Source: Astragalus membranaceus (lineage: Eukaryota > Streptophyta > Magnoliopsida > Fabales > Fabaceae). Taken from it: 64,000 bases of DNA. A program made the translations under genes and the position numbers. Under the pieces are notes generated by a model. It did not search any database. It worked only from the letters and a program-made list of their open reading frames with translations, and was not told the DNA's origin. The DNA lies in contig CM076848.1 in NCBI GenBank assembly GCA_039519185.1, positions 61,034,778 to 61,098,777 on the forward strand, written 5' to 3'. Shown piece after piece: positions 46,192 to 57,100 of the stretch; positions within the stretch are counted from its first letter, which is position 1, and each line of letters begins with the position of its first letter.

Positions 46192-48418
46192 TGAGAGGGA
46201 ACCTTTAATTAAATGTGTGGTTTTAGTGTGTTGACTTGAAAATACTTACTTTTGCCTCTCTACTTCTTATTGAAAAATTCTTAATGGAAATCTTTGTTTA
46301 TTATGAAAAAGAAAAGGGGGAAGAATGGGTTTTTAGAAAAAAGACGCTTGACGGGACAAGGCCCGCTCCTACGTATCTCCCGGTGCGATGGAGAACTCAA
46401 AGCTACGTAGTTCTTCTTTGTCTTTCTGAAAAGTTTTTGTTTTTTATCTTTTTAGTGAGTTTTTGAAATAGGACGAGCATTAGCGAATGATTAAACTAAC
46501 CAAAGTTATGGGTAATCACCGCTAAGTACTCTTGAAAATGAGAGTCACTACCGCCAGTCAGACGAACAAAGGTTCTGATTGTCTATTAGTAGCGACTCGT
46601 TTTTATTTGCTCTTTTGAAAGGGGTTTTCGAAAGAGATTGATTGGTACGAATGATCAAACTAACAAAGGTTATGAGTGATCATCGCTTGTTGTTCTTTTG
46701 GGAAAAAGACATCGCCACCAATGGCTAGACGAACAAAGGTTCTGATTAGCCACTAGCGACGATGGGTTGAAAATGATTTTAGAAAGGAAAAGGTTTTTGT
46801 TCTGAAAATGATCTTGGTTTGTAAAAGTGATTCTTTTTTTTTGTTATGGAAATAACTCTTTTCTTTTTGTTATGCAAATGCTAAGCTTTTTATGGTTGCG
46901 CTTGACGAGAATGTGACTCGCTCCTACGTATCCCAAATGGGAATCAAAGCGACGTAGTTCTAACGACCTTGAAAAGGAAAGTCTTTTTGCTTTGGCTTTG
47001 AAAAGTGAAGGGCGTTCATGATGATCAAACTAACAAAGGTTATGGGCGATCATTACTAAAACCCACTTAAGTGCATGTAAAAATTTCCTTTTGAAAAATG
47101 AAAGCCTTCATGATGACCAAACTAACAAAGGCTATGGGTGGCCATCACTAGCATTCCATTGCTAATAATCATGCAAGCAAAGGCTTCGCAAGACCACTAG
47201 CAAAGTTTTTGATTTAATGGAAATCTTTTAGGAAAATTAGGCATTCATGATGACCAATTGAGCAAAGGCTCCAAGTGATCGCCACTAGTACCTCATTGTT
47301 GATAATCATGCAAGCAAAGGCTTCGCAAGACTACTAACAAAGTTTGACTTTTGGAGAGTTTTCGCAATTGGATTGATTCTTATTTAGGGAAAAGAAAATA
47401 TGTTATTTGGGAAAAAAGGTTTTGCGAAAAAAATAAGTTTATTTAGGGGAAAGAAACAAAATTTAAAAAAAGGAGAAACAGGGGGTGCAGTAGTAAAATG
47501 GGGTGTAAGTTACAGGGGGGCTGTAATATTAAAACTGGGGTGCAGATAGTGAGCCCAGCTTGTTTTTGTAAGCTGGGCTGCGTTTTTTTTATTTTCTGAT
47601 GGGCTTAGGGGAGGTGCGCGAAATAAAACGTGGGGGTGTGAATAGAAGTCTGAAAAAAAATAAAAGAATGGACGAAATTGCCCCTGTGCTTTCGCACTAT
47701 AAAAACAAAAAAAAACCCTAAATGGAAACCCTAGTTTCCTCTCCCCCTCACGCGGCGCTGCCTCCCTTCCCCAAAAAAATCTGACCCAAATCCTCTCCCT
47801 CCACGGCGCTGTCACCACCTCTCTCGATTTCTTCCCTCTCTTCTTCTCACCATCGCTCCCTACCCTCTCACCAAGAACTCACCTCTCTTTCTCTTCGTCA
47901 CCGCCCAAAACACTCTCCCCTATCTTCCCCTCAGGTCTACGGTGGCGTCTGCGTTCGACCTGGGTTTGATTCGTGATGGGAAAGGGGATCTGATGGTGGT
48001 TCGTAAGTGGTGGTCGTTTGGGACGGAGATCGGTTCGCGAAGGTGCAGGAATCGACGGTGGTGGCTATGTTGGGTTCGATCTAAGCTTGAAGAGGGGTTG
48101 TTAGGGGTGGTTCGGTGATGGTTCCAGGGGTGGCTTTGGGACGCGGTGGCCGCGAAGGAGTGGTGGAGAGGGTTCGGTCGTTGGTGGTGAGGAGGGCGGT
48201 TGCAGCGGTGACTGGCCGTGGGGGGTGTTGTTGATGGACGGTGGTGGTGTGGTACGAAGAGGGGGTTGTTGGGTTTACGGTGATGAGGGGCTGCGGTGGT
48301 TTGCGAAGCGAGGGTGAGGCTCACGGCAGCTCAACGGCGGCTCCACGGCGGTGGCCACCGTAGACGGTGGCCGAAGGTAAAAACTTCTCTTGTTTTTTTT
48401 GTATCCCCTCGCTGCATC
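46192..48418 (-). repeat. Right (5') LTR of the Ogre element, part 2
   Basis: Continues the LTR after the CACTA element, beginning TGAGAGGGAACC, and aligns with about 13927-16151 of the left LTR. It holds the second copy of the plus-strand unit (TATAAAA 47698-47704, palindrome and donor near 48377). Confidence 0.92.
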
Positions 48419-48730
48419 TGTGGATACCTTGTGTTGCAGGTAACCTGATATTGCAGGATATGTTTTGATGATGAAAAAGACAAAGGTAAGATTGACGGTC
48501 AAAGTCAATAAAAGTGACTATACGTCAAAGTCACAATCCAAGACAAGCAAGCCAAGAACTGAAGATTCAAGTTTAAGGGTAGTCCTTAAAAATAAGGGTA
48601 GTCCTTAGGGTTTGGGTGTGTCTTAGGAAAAAGTGTAAGCTATTTCAAAGGTCAGCTCGTACCTCAAAGTCTCACACACTCACAAAGTTTTTTAAAGTTG
48701 CATGCATATTTACGTAAACAAATATCAAAA

Positions 48731-49060
48731 TCGATTTTCAGGTAAATTAGAAAAGGTAGAAATCGATTCTCAGGTCATGTTTTTCAATACACAAATCGAT
48801 TTCTAAGCCAAATAATTTTTAAGGGAAGAATCGATTCCCAATCTTTTGCAAACAACTGAGAATCGATTCCCACTTGTCTCAGGCAAGCTGAAAATCGATT
48901 CCTACATATTTTCACTAAGTATAGAATCGATTCCTAGCTTTCCATGGCACTCAAGAATCGATTTCCCATATTTTCCAAACAAAGATAAATCGATTCCTCA
49001 CCTAAATAAATCGATTCCTAGATCAAATACATTTTAACAAAGAATCGATTCCTACACTAT
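48731..49060. repeat. Cluster of about eleven ATCGAT palindromes upstream of a TATA box
   Basis: RAATCGATTYC recurs about every 30 bases through the U3 part of the solo LTR and ends about 50 bases before TATAAATA at 49091. The arrangement suggests repeated binding sites for a dimeric factor. Confidence 0.85.
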
Positions 49061-49090
49061 TTTCAACGTAAAAATGAATTCCTCATAGCC

Positions 49091-49098
49091 TATAAATA
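49091..49098 (+). promoter_or_regulatory. TATA box of the solo LTR
   Basis: TATAAATA embedded in AGCCTATAAATAGGC, followed by a leader-like sequence. It fixes the plus orientation of this LTR. Confidence 0.75.
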
Positions 49099-49804
49099 GG
49101 CAGTGCTTCACGATTCATTTTACACAACACAAAACTCAACCCACTTGCATGAAACAGAAAACTTTTGAGAAAACTCTTCACGCTTATACTTTTGCTCGTC
49201 ACGCACCGTTGGTCTGTCTGAGCTGATCTGTTGCTAAGAGTTAGTTGGGGTTGTATTCTTCAAGTTGTAATATCTGCCTACACTAGAGGTATTTCTGCAT
49301 TTACAATTGTTTATTATTTAATTGTTGTGTTTTGTTCTAGGGAGTGGGGTATCTCTCTAGGGTAGCTGCATGTACTAGGAAGTGGGGTATCTTTCTAGGG
49401 CAGTTGATTGTAACAGGGGTGGGGTATCTCTTGTTATTGTTATATTAGATCTGAGGGCTCTCTATAGGTGGGGTATCCTAGGAGGAGAGTGCCTGAGTCT
49501 GTAAAGGTTTTCCAAGGCACCTGTAAGCCTTGTTGTTTTAGTGGAAAATCTCACAAGGGTGTGAGGACTGGACGTAGGTCACTAGGAGGTGACCGAACCA
49601 GGATAAATCTCTGCGTGCCTTACTGCTTTCCTGCTTTACTGTTATACCGCTTTACTGCTTTATATTCTAATTCCTTCGCTTCCACTTAACCTGCGCGAAA
49701 ATTGATCTAAGTCATTGAAAAGGGGAAAAACATTTTCAAAAGATATGAAAAGTTTTTAAATCTCAATTCACCCCCCCTCTTGAGACTGAAGCCACTTGGT
49801 AACA

Positions 49805-51261
49805 GCATCCTCTCCCTCTCCCTACATACTGTTATCCCCTCTTTCCTTTTTCCTAGACCCTAGATCGATTTTTGAAGGATTAAAATGCTGTTTGGTATTT
49901 GTTTAGGTATTATTCTCTATATTTTTGTGTCAATTTTCGCTGATTCTCCTCCTAAAAGCCTAGTTTGCTGCTTGTGTACATTTTTTGATTTAAACCATTT
50001 ATTTTCAAAAAAAAAAGAGGTTTGCTTATTATTTTTGCTCTGAATGTGATTTGATTCTGCCCCTCAATCTATCTTTTTTTAGCACTGAATTTAAATCCTA
50101 CTTAGTCTCTATTGTATTCCTTAAGTAATAAAAAAAAGAACAGAAGCAAAATATGCCTAAACTTCACTATTAAAAAAAACGCATACAAGTCTAGAATTTG
50201 ACCAACCTGGGTTCCTTGAAAAAACTGCACTTCTTATTACTGAAAATCGATCCCTCCCCTTATTTTACTGCTTCTGTATTCAACACAGCAACTGAAAAAG
50301 ATTTCTTGCAATTATTCTTCTAGTGCTCTGTTACTGTCCGTGAACTGTTCTGTGTGTTGTGTTTGCTGTGTGTATATTGCTCTCTGTATATTGCTGCCTT
50401 TGGTTTTCTTCCCCCCATACTGTTCCTGTTCATTGGTATTTATATGCAGGGGATTCTGGTGTAGGTGTGGTGTTGGAGCAGGGGATCAAAACCCCTAGGA
50501 GACCAAGCTGTTGGCAGCAGTGACACAGAGTGGAGCAGTGGAGCAGCAGCTTGCAGGGTGGTGCCTGCCAAAGCTGCTTTGTTGGAGCAAAAATGGAAAG
50601 GATCAAAGAGGATGAAGAAAATAGCATTGGCCTGATTCTTCAAAAGGCAGCATCAGTGCTGCCCCTGGCAGCAGGCGCTCCTGCCCTTTTTTTTAATTTT
50701 ATTTTGTTTTGATTTTAATTAATTTTTTTGTAAAAAGGAGTTGACTCCTTTTTTTGGTACTATTCTGCTTTTTTTGTTTTTGTTTGTATATGTAACCAAT
50801 AAATAAAAGGACAGCTGATTGGATTTATTATTACTATTTTTTATTATTATTTTATTTTTTCTTTATGATAATAAAAGCGGTAGAAACGATGCGCACTGAC
50901 GCAACGATTCACACACGACTCGCAACCAATGCACGCTCATGTTAAGACTATGAACGCGTACCTGACTTAATGTGCACACGCGTAAGTTATTAAAACTGAT
51001 CTCATTTTACCCTTTCTTTTCTAAAACGCGGTAAAAACAAACACGCACCGACGCAACTACTCACACGACTCAAAACGAAACGCGCGCTCACGTGAGTTAT
51101 TATTATTTTTATTATATTTTTTGGACTCTTTTTTTTAAAGCAACGAGCGCCAAACAAAATCATTGCACGAGAGTGCCAAATACACCCGCGTTTAAAACAA
51201 TATGCGAAGCGATAAAATTTTTGGGATTTTCCAATTAGTCGGACAAAATTGGGGTATGACA
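49805..51261 (-). repeat. Right (5') LTR of the Ogre element, part 3
   Basis: Resumes at GCATCCTCTCC and runs to GGTATGACA, matching about 16148-17596 of the left LTR. Its outer flank CATGT may be the mutated partner of CATTT at 13715-13719. Confidence 0.92.
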
Positions 51262-52166
51262 CATGTCTACACCAAAGTGTAAAGAATGAATTTCAAAATC
51301 AGAACACAATAAAAACAACAAAATTTGAAGAGAGAATTGCTTCAATATAATTATAGGGCCAATCCCTACGATGTGTTTGGAAGATAAAATCAACAGTACT
51401 TAGATCCCTTAAAATTACCGTTTCAGTTTGTGAGCTAACATGAACAAATTGACTCAAAAATATAAAATTCAGGTGCTAAAAAAAACTTGAGTTATTAGGA
51501 AGATTTGACAAATTTCTATCCTTGTACAGTGCTTGGATTAGTTCTTTCCTTTCCTCGCCGTATTCCGTACGCATCACCTGCACCCAGTTTCAGATTGAAT
51601 TAGGCAACTCCATGTTTGTGATATTCATATGGTCTAGAGAACAAAACACAATTTTTGTGAGGCCAAAATGCCATATAGGATTTAAGGGATCCATAGTTGA
51701 CAAATGTAGTTTTTCCTCCCATAGTAGTTATTTATAAGGAACTATACATGACCCCACATATTTATAATTTTTTATTTATCTTCAATTTTTGATTTAAATT
51801 TAATACTAATTTAAGTTTTGAAACCCAAATTTCTATCCGTTGCACTCCACCTACTCTAGAAAAAAGCAAAAAGAAAGAGAAAGAAATATAAAGAGAAATG
51901 CTATCTTGACCACAAATTGGACCACAAAGTGGACCAAAATACAAAAACGTATACATACCACACAAATACACGTAGACGTTTAACATTTTAAAAGCAAAAA
52001 AAAAGAAACCCCCTTTCTCGCTCCTCTGCACCCTTCCTTTCTCTCTTCCTCTCTGCAATCCCTTTTTTCCCTTCTCCTTCCTCTGCGAAAACCTAAGCTA
52101 TATCATTTATGGCTACCCACTTCTAAGCAATCTTAGGATCAGATTAGTTGTTTCTTCATCTGGAGC
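51262..52166. other. Intergenic, nothing recognised
   Basis: AT-rich DNA between the Ogre element and a PPR remnant. A CT-rich stretch at 52010-52085 could be the old leader of the PPR gene. Confidence 0.45.
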
Positions 52167-52367
52167 TTTTGTAAGGAAGGGAAAATCAACGAGGCACGCA
52201 AGCTGTTTGATGAAATGGCTAAACATAATATTTGTTTGTGGACTACAATGATAAGTGGTTATATCGAGTGGGCCATGATTAAGTAAGCTAGGAAGCTGTT
52301 TGATAGATCAGATGCTGAGAAAAGGGTGATTGTTTGGATGGCTATGGTTAGTGGGTATATCCAATAA
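52167..52367 (+). pseudogene. Pentatricopeptide repeat (PPR) gene remnant
   Basis: One frame reads GKINEARKLFDEM, then LWTTMISGYIE, a TAA, then ARKLFDRSD and VWMAMVSGYIQ. These are consecutive 35-residue PPR motifs of the organelle RNA-binding PLS type. In-frame stops and the loss of everything up- and downstream show it is a fragment. It lies just outside CACTA 2. Confidence 0.75.
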
Positions 52368-53156
52368 TGCTTAATGTTGGCTCCAATAATCAAAAGCTAA
52401 TTGAAGACCCCCTTAAAATGCTTATTTATAACTGTTATATGTCATCTTGTTTCATTTATTGGGGACTAAGGATGAAATCAAATTTCATGTTGGGCATGTC
52501 AATTCGACTTTTTATATTAGCATCATTACACTACAAGAAAATCGACGATTTCCGACGACAAAATCCGTCGGAAACGCACTGATTTTCGTCGGAAATTGAC
52601 GTTTCCGACGAACTTTCCGACGGACAAAAAGTCGTCGCAAAATCCCTCGTCGGAAATCGTTTCCGACGGATTTTTTCGTCGCAAATGTCTCCATCGCAAA
52701 GTCGACGCAAAAATTCGTCGCAAATTCCGTCAAAAAAAAACCATTTCCGACGGAAATTTCCGTCGGAAATCCGTCGGTAATGTCGCAAACTCTAACACAT
52801 TTTCGTCGCAAAGTCGTCGCAAATCCGTCGGAAATTTTTAAAAAAAAAATAAAAAAAAATAAAATCATACATCCAAAAAACTATTTAATACTGATATCTA
52901 TATATTGTTTCATCAACTTCAACTCCTCAAATACAACAATCTATACCTCATTAATCAGAACATCATGTAGTAGTGCTATAATAAATGTAACTAAGGGCAC
53001 TGAACTTGTTTAATAAATGTATTCTGAAAATATAAGTTACTAATAATGTAAAATTAAGTTGCGCAAAATAACTATAGAAGATACAAAACTGTCCACAAAA
53101 CCCATTCACCTCAAAACAAAATTCATAATACTTCAGGGAAACTATTGAAATCAAAT

Positions 53157-53258
53157 AGGCATTCCTGGCTTCTCCTTCTCCTTAAAAAGAGCAAGAGATA
53201 CTCCAGAGGCCTTCACAACCTTGAATCTGACACCCAGAATATCACCCACGGCATGACC
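53157..53258 (-). pseudogene. Captured C-terminus of ribosomal protein uS12 (RPS23)
   Basis: The minus strand encodes GHAVGDILGVRFKVVKASGV and then SLALFKEKEKPG, matching the conserved C-terminal end of eukaryotic 40S protein S23 with a few changes (one Leu missing in the SLLAL stretch). Immediately upstream (53259-53280) the VRFKVVK segment is duplicated. Only this tail is present, so it is a captured, non-functional fragment. Confidence 0.85.
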
Positions 53259-54654
53259 TTCACAACCTTGAATCTAACAAAATTGAACCTTGATTCAGTG
53301 TAAAACTTTCCATGCAACACCATAGACAAGCAAGGAGGAAGTGGAGGAGGAGCAGCAGCACGTTCAACCACCTCCGACACTGGTGCAGGTATTTCGGCCT
53401 TCCTTTCCTGCACCAGTAGTTGGAAGCATTTCATTGATTGCTATTCAGAATCATCATACACGCCCCCATCATCAGACACACATAACTTCCACAGAGAAAC
53501 AGCACATAACTTCCACAGAGAAACAGCACATACCTACTGCAGCAGTAACAGTTGCAAAAAATTTCAGAACAAAATTGATAAGCACAAAATGCAAGACACA
53601 CAAGGTTGCATGTGTAGGGTAAAGGGAAAAACCAGGGTTTTCTTCAGGTTTATTGCTCAATATACATAAGTTGCATCCCCAATTTTTTCTATAGACACAG
53701 TTTCTGATAGTATCACACTTATAGAAACTAACCAAAAAAGAGTAACTTTCAGCAACTAAAATGCAGTTATTTTTTTACATAGTATTTGAAAGGGCCTAAT
53801 TTCTTTATGGTATAAAATTTGACTAAGGCACAGAGTAAGCAGCATACCTAGAGAAACATCTAATGCAAATTTCTCTATATAATAACAGAATGCTCAGGAT
53901 ACCTTTCTCTATAAGAAGGTTTCTCTCTTTACACCATTTATTTGCATGCATAAAACCCTCACCAGGTGATACTTGTTCAAAAAATTGATAAAGAGAAGAA
54001 GCCAAAAGGAAAACCCACAGAATATATATCCTTTTATCATACTAATGCTATTGCTAACACACACTTCCATCATAGTTTTTTCAAAAGAATATATATTCTT
54101 TTATCTTCAATCAAAATTTATTTTTTTTGACAGCATCAATCAAAATTTATTAAGCTTCACAGAAGAAGAAGAAGTGCATATATAATGCCAAGTAAATACT
54201 TCTATCAGATACAAAGCCAAGTAAATACTTCTATCAGCATATGTGGGAGTAAAGAAAACTCTTTCAATACAAGCAAATACTGTATATATAATAGAGAATC
54301 AACACTTGTGGCAGCAAAACAATTTCACAAACTTAACAAAATCAAAGAAAATCAAAATCAACCAATGATTCACAAACTTAACAAAAATACTGGCTATACA
54401 AAATGAAGCCTTTTTCCATACCAATCACTTCAGCTTGCCTTTAAGCTTTATGAGGACGCCTAGACAATAGGTCTTTCTAAAGGTGCAACACATCTTACAA
54501 AATGATGGTCCAATAATTTTTTAGCATTCTTTTGCATCCATTTCAGTACTCCTGCCTTTGTTTTATGCTTCTAGCATCTGTTTCAACACCAAAATCACCA
54601 CCATTTGCTTAGTTGACATAAACAAATGAAGCAAAAGAAAAATGTTTGAGGCAT

Positions 54655-54755
54655 ACTCTTGGCAAAAGGTCATGGTAAAACCAGAATGTCTAGTCTAGGA
54701 AAAAATGTTTGTAAAAGGTCATGGTAAAACCAGAATGTCTAGTCTAGGAAAAAAT
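54655..54755. repeat. ~53-bp tandem duplication inside CACTA 2
   Basis: AAAAGGTCATGGTAAAACCA and the next ~33 bases occur twice back to back. Confidence 0.85.
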
Positions 54756-54956
54756 GGTTGCTTAGGCAAGCATAAGAGGCATACGAGAAATCATTTTAAT
54801 TTGTGCTACATTCACTTTACAAAAACCTCATTTAGTTTTCTTTAAACAACCATTTTCCTTTGAAGAATCATTTACCACAACTTATTGCACAAAATAAGGT
54901 GAATAATTTAAAACATCATGTACCATTTTCCAGTGTTTGGCAATCTAACAGCTTAC

Positions 54957-55161
54957 CAGTATAATTAATCGGTTATTGGATTTTGAGTAACAATCAAGTG
55001 CCACTTCATTGGGAAGTAATGGAGGAACTTGTCTAGTCCTAAGCTGAGCTTCCACAATGGTATCATTCAGTTCACTCACAATTCCTTTTGATTCACAAAA
55101 TGCATGCAACTTTGGTTGCTGCCATCCAGGGTGCAGTTCAACTTGGTTAACAGCAGGAGTA
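54957..55161 (-). pseudogene. Chimeric exon: aldo-keto reductase fused to trehalose-6-phosphate synthase
   Basis: Read on the minus strand from an acceptor (TTCTACAG) to a donor (ACTG/GTAAGC), the 205-base exon is fully open. Its first part reads TPAVNQVELHPGWQQPKLHA, a conserved segment of plant aldo-keto reductases, ending at KGI (about 55080). It continues directly into SELNDTIVEAQLRTRQVPPL and YSKSNNRLIIL, which I recognise as class-I TPS (TPS1-like) sequence at the synthase/phosphatase-like boundary. Two unrelated genes are thus joined within one exon. No function can be assigned. Confidence 0.75.
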
Positions 55162-55245
55162 CTGTAGAATAATATAGACTGGATGAGTCTATGAGTTAGG
55201 CAAGTCTACCAAAGTCTACACCGAAATGATTTTGAAATTACGCAC

Positions 55246-55462
55246 CCTTGGGAGTATGCACTCGAGATGCTTATTGTCCCTCCTTCAACCGCCAGCTCAT
55301 CCTGCTGGTTCAGTTGTTCACTAGTTGCTGGGCATTCAGTTGATTGTGCATCAGAAACCGTTCCCTGAAGAGGATGGGCATGTACACCATCACTTCTGAC
55401 AGGTAAGTGTTTTAAGAAGCTCCCTTGGACAGGTTGATTTGCAGACGAAGCCAGTTCATCAT
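55246..55462 (-). pseudogene. Captured exon of an unidentified gene (third of a spliced set)
   Basis: A 217-base exon between acceptor GCTACAG and donor AAGG/GTGCGT, open throughout in the frame set by its neighbours (begins DDELASSANQPVQGSFL). It is hydrophilic with no domain I recognise. Its end phase (two bases) matches the start of the exon at 55161, so splicing would run straight into the aldo-keto reductase segment. Confidence 0.55.
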
Positions 55463-55585
55463 CTGTAGCATGTAAGACAGTAAAAGTTTTCATCAATATT
55501 AAGCAACTGTTGCCTCAACAAGTAGTAGCAATATGAAAAAAAAGAAACATTCAAAAGAGGAAAACAATGAGCATATTCTTCTTAC

Positions 55586-55642
55586 CAAATAGAGTCTTAA
55601 TCGATGGCCGTTTAGTTTTTGTGCTCTTCTTCTTCAATTCAG
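55586..55642 (-). pseudogene. Captured exon of an unidentified gene (second of a spliced set)
   Basis: A 57-base exon between acceptor CTTATCAG and donor TTTG/GTAAG. It encodes a basic stretch (ELKKKSTKTKRPSIKTLF) that resembles a nuclear localisation signal, in phase with both neighbours. Confidence 0.5.
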
Positions 55643-55745
55643 CTGATAAGGTAACACATACTCAAATTATTTACCGGGATAAGCTGCAATGATGAATCAA
55701 CTAGGAAACAGAGAATAAAAGACAAAGAATGCATAAACTACAAAC

Positions 55746-55803
55746 CAATTCCAGGTAGTTGATCATCATTCACAATTTCAAAGTTCTTGTATGTGTAACA
55801 GCA
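55746..55803 (-). pseudogene. Captured exon of an unidentified gene (first visible of a spliced set)
   Basis: The minus strand reads CYTYKNFEIVNDDQLPGI up to the donor ATTG/GTTTGT at 55746. The upstream boundary is not clear. It joins in phase to the next exon. Source gene not recognised. Confidence 0.4.
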
Positions 55804-56639
55804 CCATAAACTGCTGCGAGATTCAAATTGATTGAACAAATGATGAATTCTTTAAGTATGTTTATGGAGATGAGAATCTAGAATTTCAATTTCAATTATC
55901 TACATTTTGCCACTTGGAAATCCATCCAGAGCAGCGTACCTGGCCCGAGTCTGATTGAAAATCACGGCTTCAGACAAACTGATTTGGAGGCATCAAGATG
56001 GTTAAGGCGGCAGGTTCCAAGAAGAAACTCAGGGAGCTCTTCACGTGTGTTTCCCTATACATATATTTCAATTATTACTACACGAGTAGTATATTATAAC
56101 AATTTCGTTCAGAAGGCAAATGGCACTGCCATTATAAGAGACTTTTTCATAAGATCATGCATAAATATAAGATCATGCATAAATATAGGAGTATATATAC
56201 TTTTTCATACCGACTCCAACAAGGACATGCGACACGGTATTTGGAAAAGGTATCCGTGCTACATAGGTTTCGAATGTATCAACTTAAAATAGCAAACATA
56301 ACGTATGGATACCAATTATCTTGATTTTCCTAACACATTCTATTCAACCGAATAGTCATGAAAAACTTACTTCCAAATAGTTTTTTCCCTGGAAATAGTT
56401 GATTTCCAGAGCCTGTCCAACCAAGCACGCCTTCTTTCCCACACTCTGTTTTACTATCCATGAACCCTGAAAAATCAAAATCAATACTAACCAGGACTGA
56501 CTGAGAGAGTAAGACATAACAAATCTAGGGTTCTTTGTGGTTGATGCTGCAACAGATTGGAAGGGAAGAGGGTTAGAGTTCGTTTCCAAAAAAAAATTGG
56601 GACATTTAGGGTTTTGCAATCAGTGAAATTTGAGACAAA

Positions 56640-57100
56640 TTAAGAAAACTAATGGAATACCTGAGTAGAAGAAGGTTGTGGCGGTGAAGAGGCAGAGATA
56701 CGATGGTGAAAGGCCAAGAAACGGTGGAGAGGGAGAGTGGTGGAGGCGCGAGGAGTGGGAGAGTGGAAGGCACGGGGAGAGGGAGATCTTCGTGGCCGTG
56801 GAGCACGGTTTGACAACGAAGGAGGGCGGAGGTCAAGGGAGGAGAGTGGAGGTCAAGGGCGGTTCTGCTTCTGAGGAGGATGAGATCCAGAGGTCTATGA
56901 GAAGGAGATGAAATCGATAGGTTGGGTGAGGAGGGAGATTAGATAAGTTTGAGGGAGGGCGATGGGGTTCTGGATTGAATAGTGAGGAGGGATGGGGTTG
57001 AGGGAGGGCGACTGAGAGAGAGAGAGGGCGACTGAGAGAGAAGGAGGTGAGAGTGAGAGTGTAATGCGTGAAATGAGGCTTCGTGGGATAGCTTCCATTT
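56640..57100. other. Purine/pyrimidine-skewed region of CACTA 2
   Basis: GGAGAG/GAGAGTGG-rich plus strand (CT-rich on the minus strand), resembling a 5' leader for minus-strand transcription toward the captured exons. No protein recognised. Confidence 0.4.

Larger units (their letters stand above)
48419..49804 (+). mobile_element. Solo LTR, probably Copia/Sirevirus-like
   Basis: 1386 bases starting TGTGGATACC and ending TTGGTAACA, flanked by an exact 5-base duplication GCATC (48414-48418 and 49805-49809). No second LTR or internal region is present, so it is the product of LTR-LTR recombination. A TTTTGATGATGAAAAAGACA phrase near the start is common in Sirevirus LTRs. A strong TATAAATA lies at 49091-49098, preceded by a cluster of ATCGAT palindromes. 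It sits about 40 bases inside the putative intron of the LTR unit. Confidence 0.88.
13720..51261 (-). mobile_element. Ogre/Tat-type Ty3-gypsy retrotransposon, interrupted by later insertions
   Basis: The left LTR (13720-17596) and the split right LTR (29749-29953, 46192-48418, 49805-51261; about 3.88 kb once insertions are removed) flank a 12.15-kb internal region coding on the minus strand. Gene order is the one described for Ogre: a leader, ORF1 ahead of gag, gag, protease, a short probable intron, RT, RNase H, a second RNase H and integrase. The primer site TGGCGACTCCACTGGGGA and the tract AAAGAGGGGCAGC sit where expected. The flanks CATTT and CATGT are a plausible duplication with one change. 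All main genes carry stops or frameshifts, so this copy is not autonomous. Confidence 0.9.

Noticed and set aside
52526..52870. Overlapping open frames in several registers near the CACTA 2 left end
   Set aside because: They arise from inverted TTTCCGACGGA subterminal repeats, which are stop-poor in many frames.
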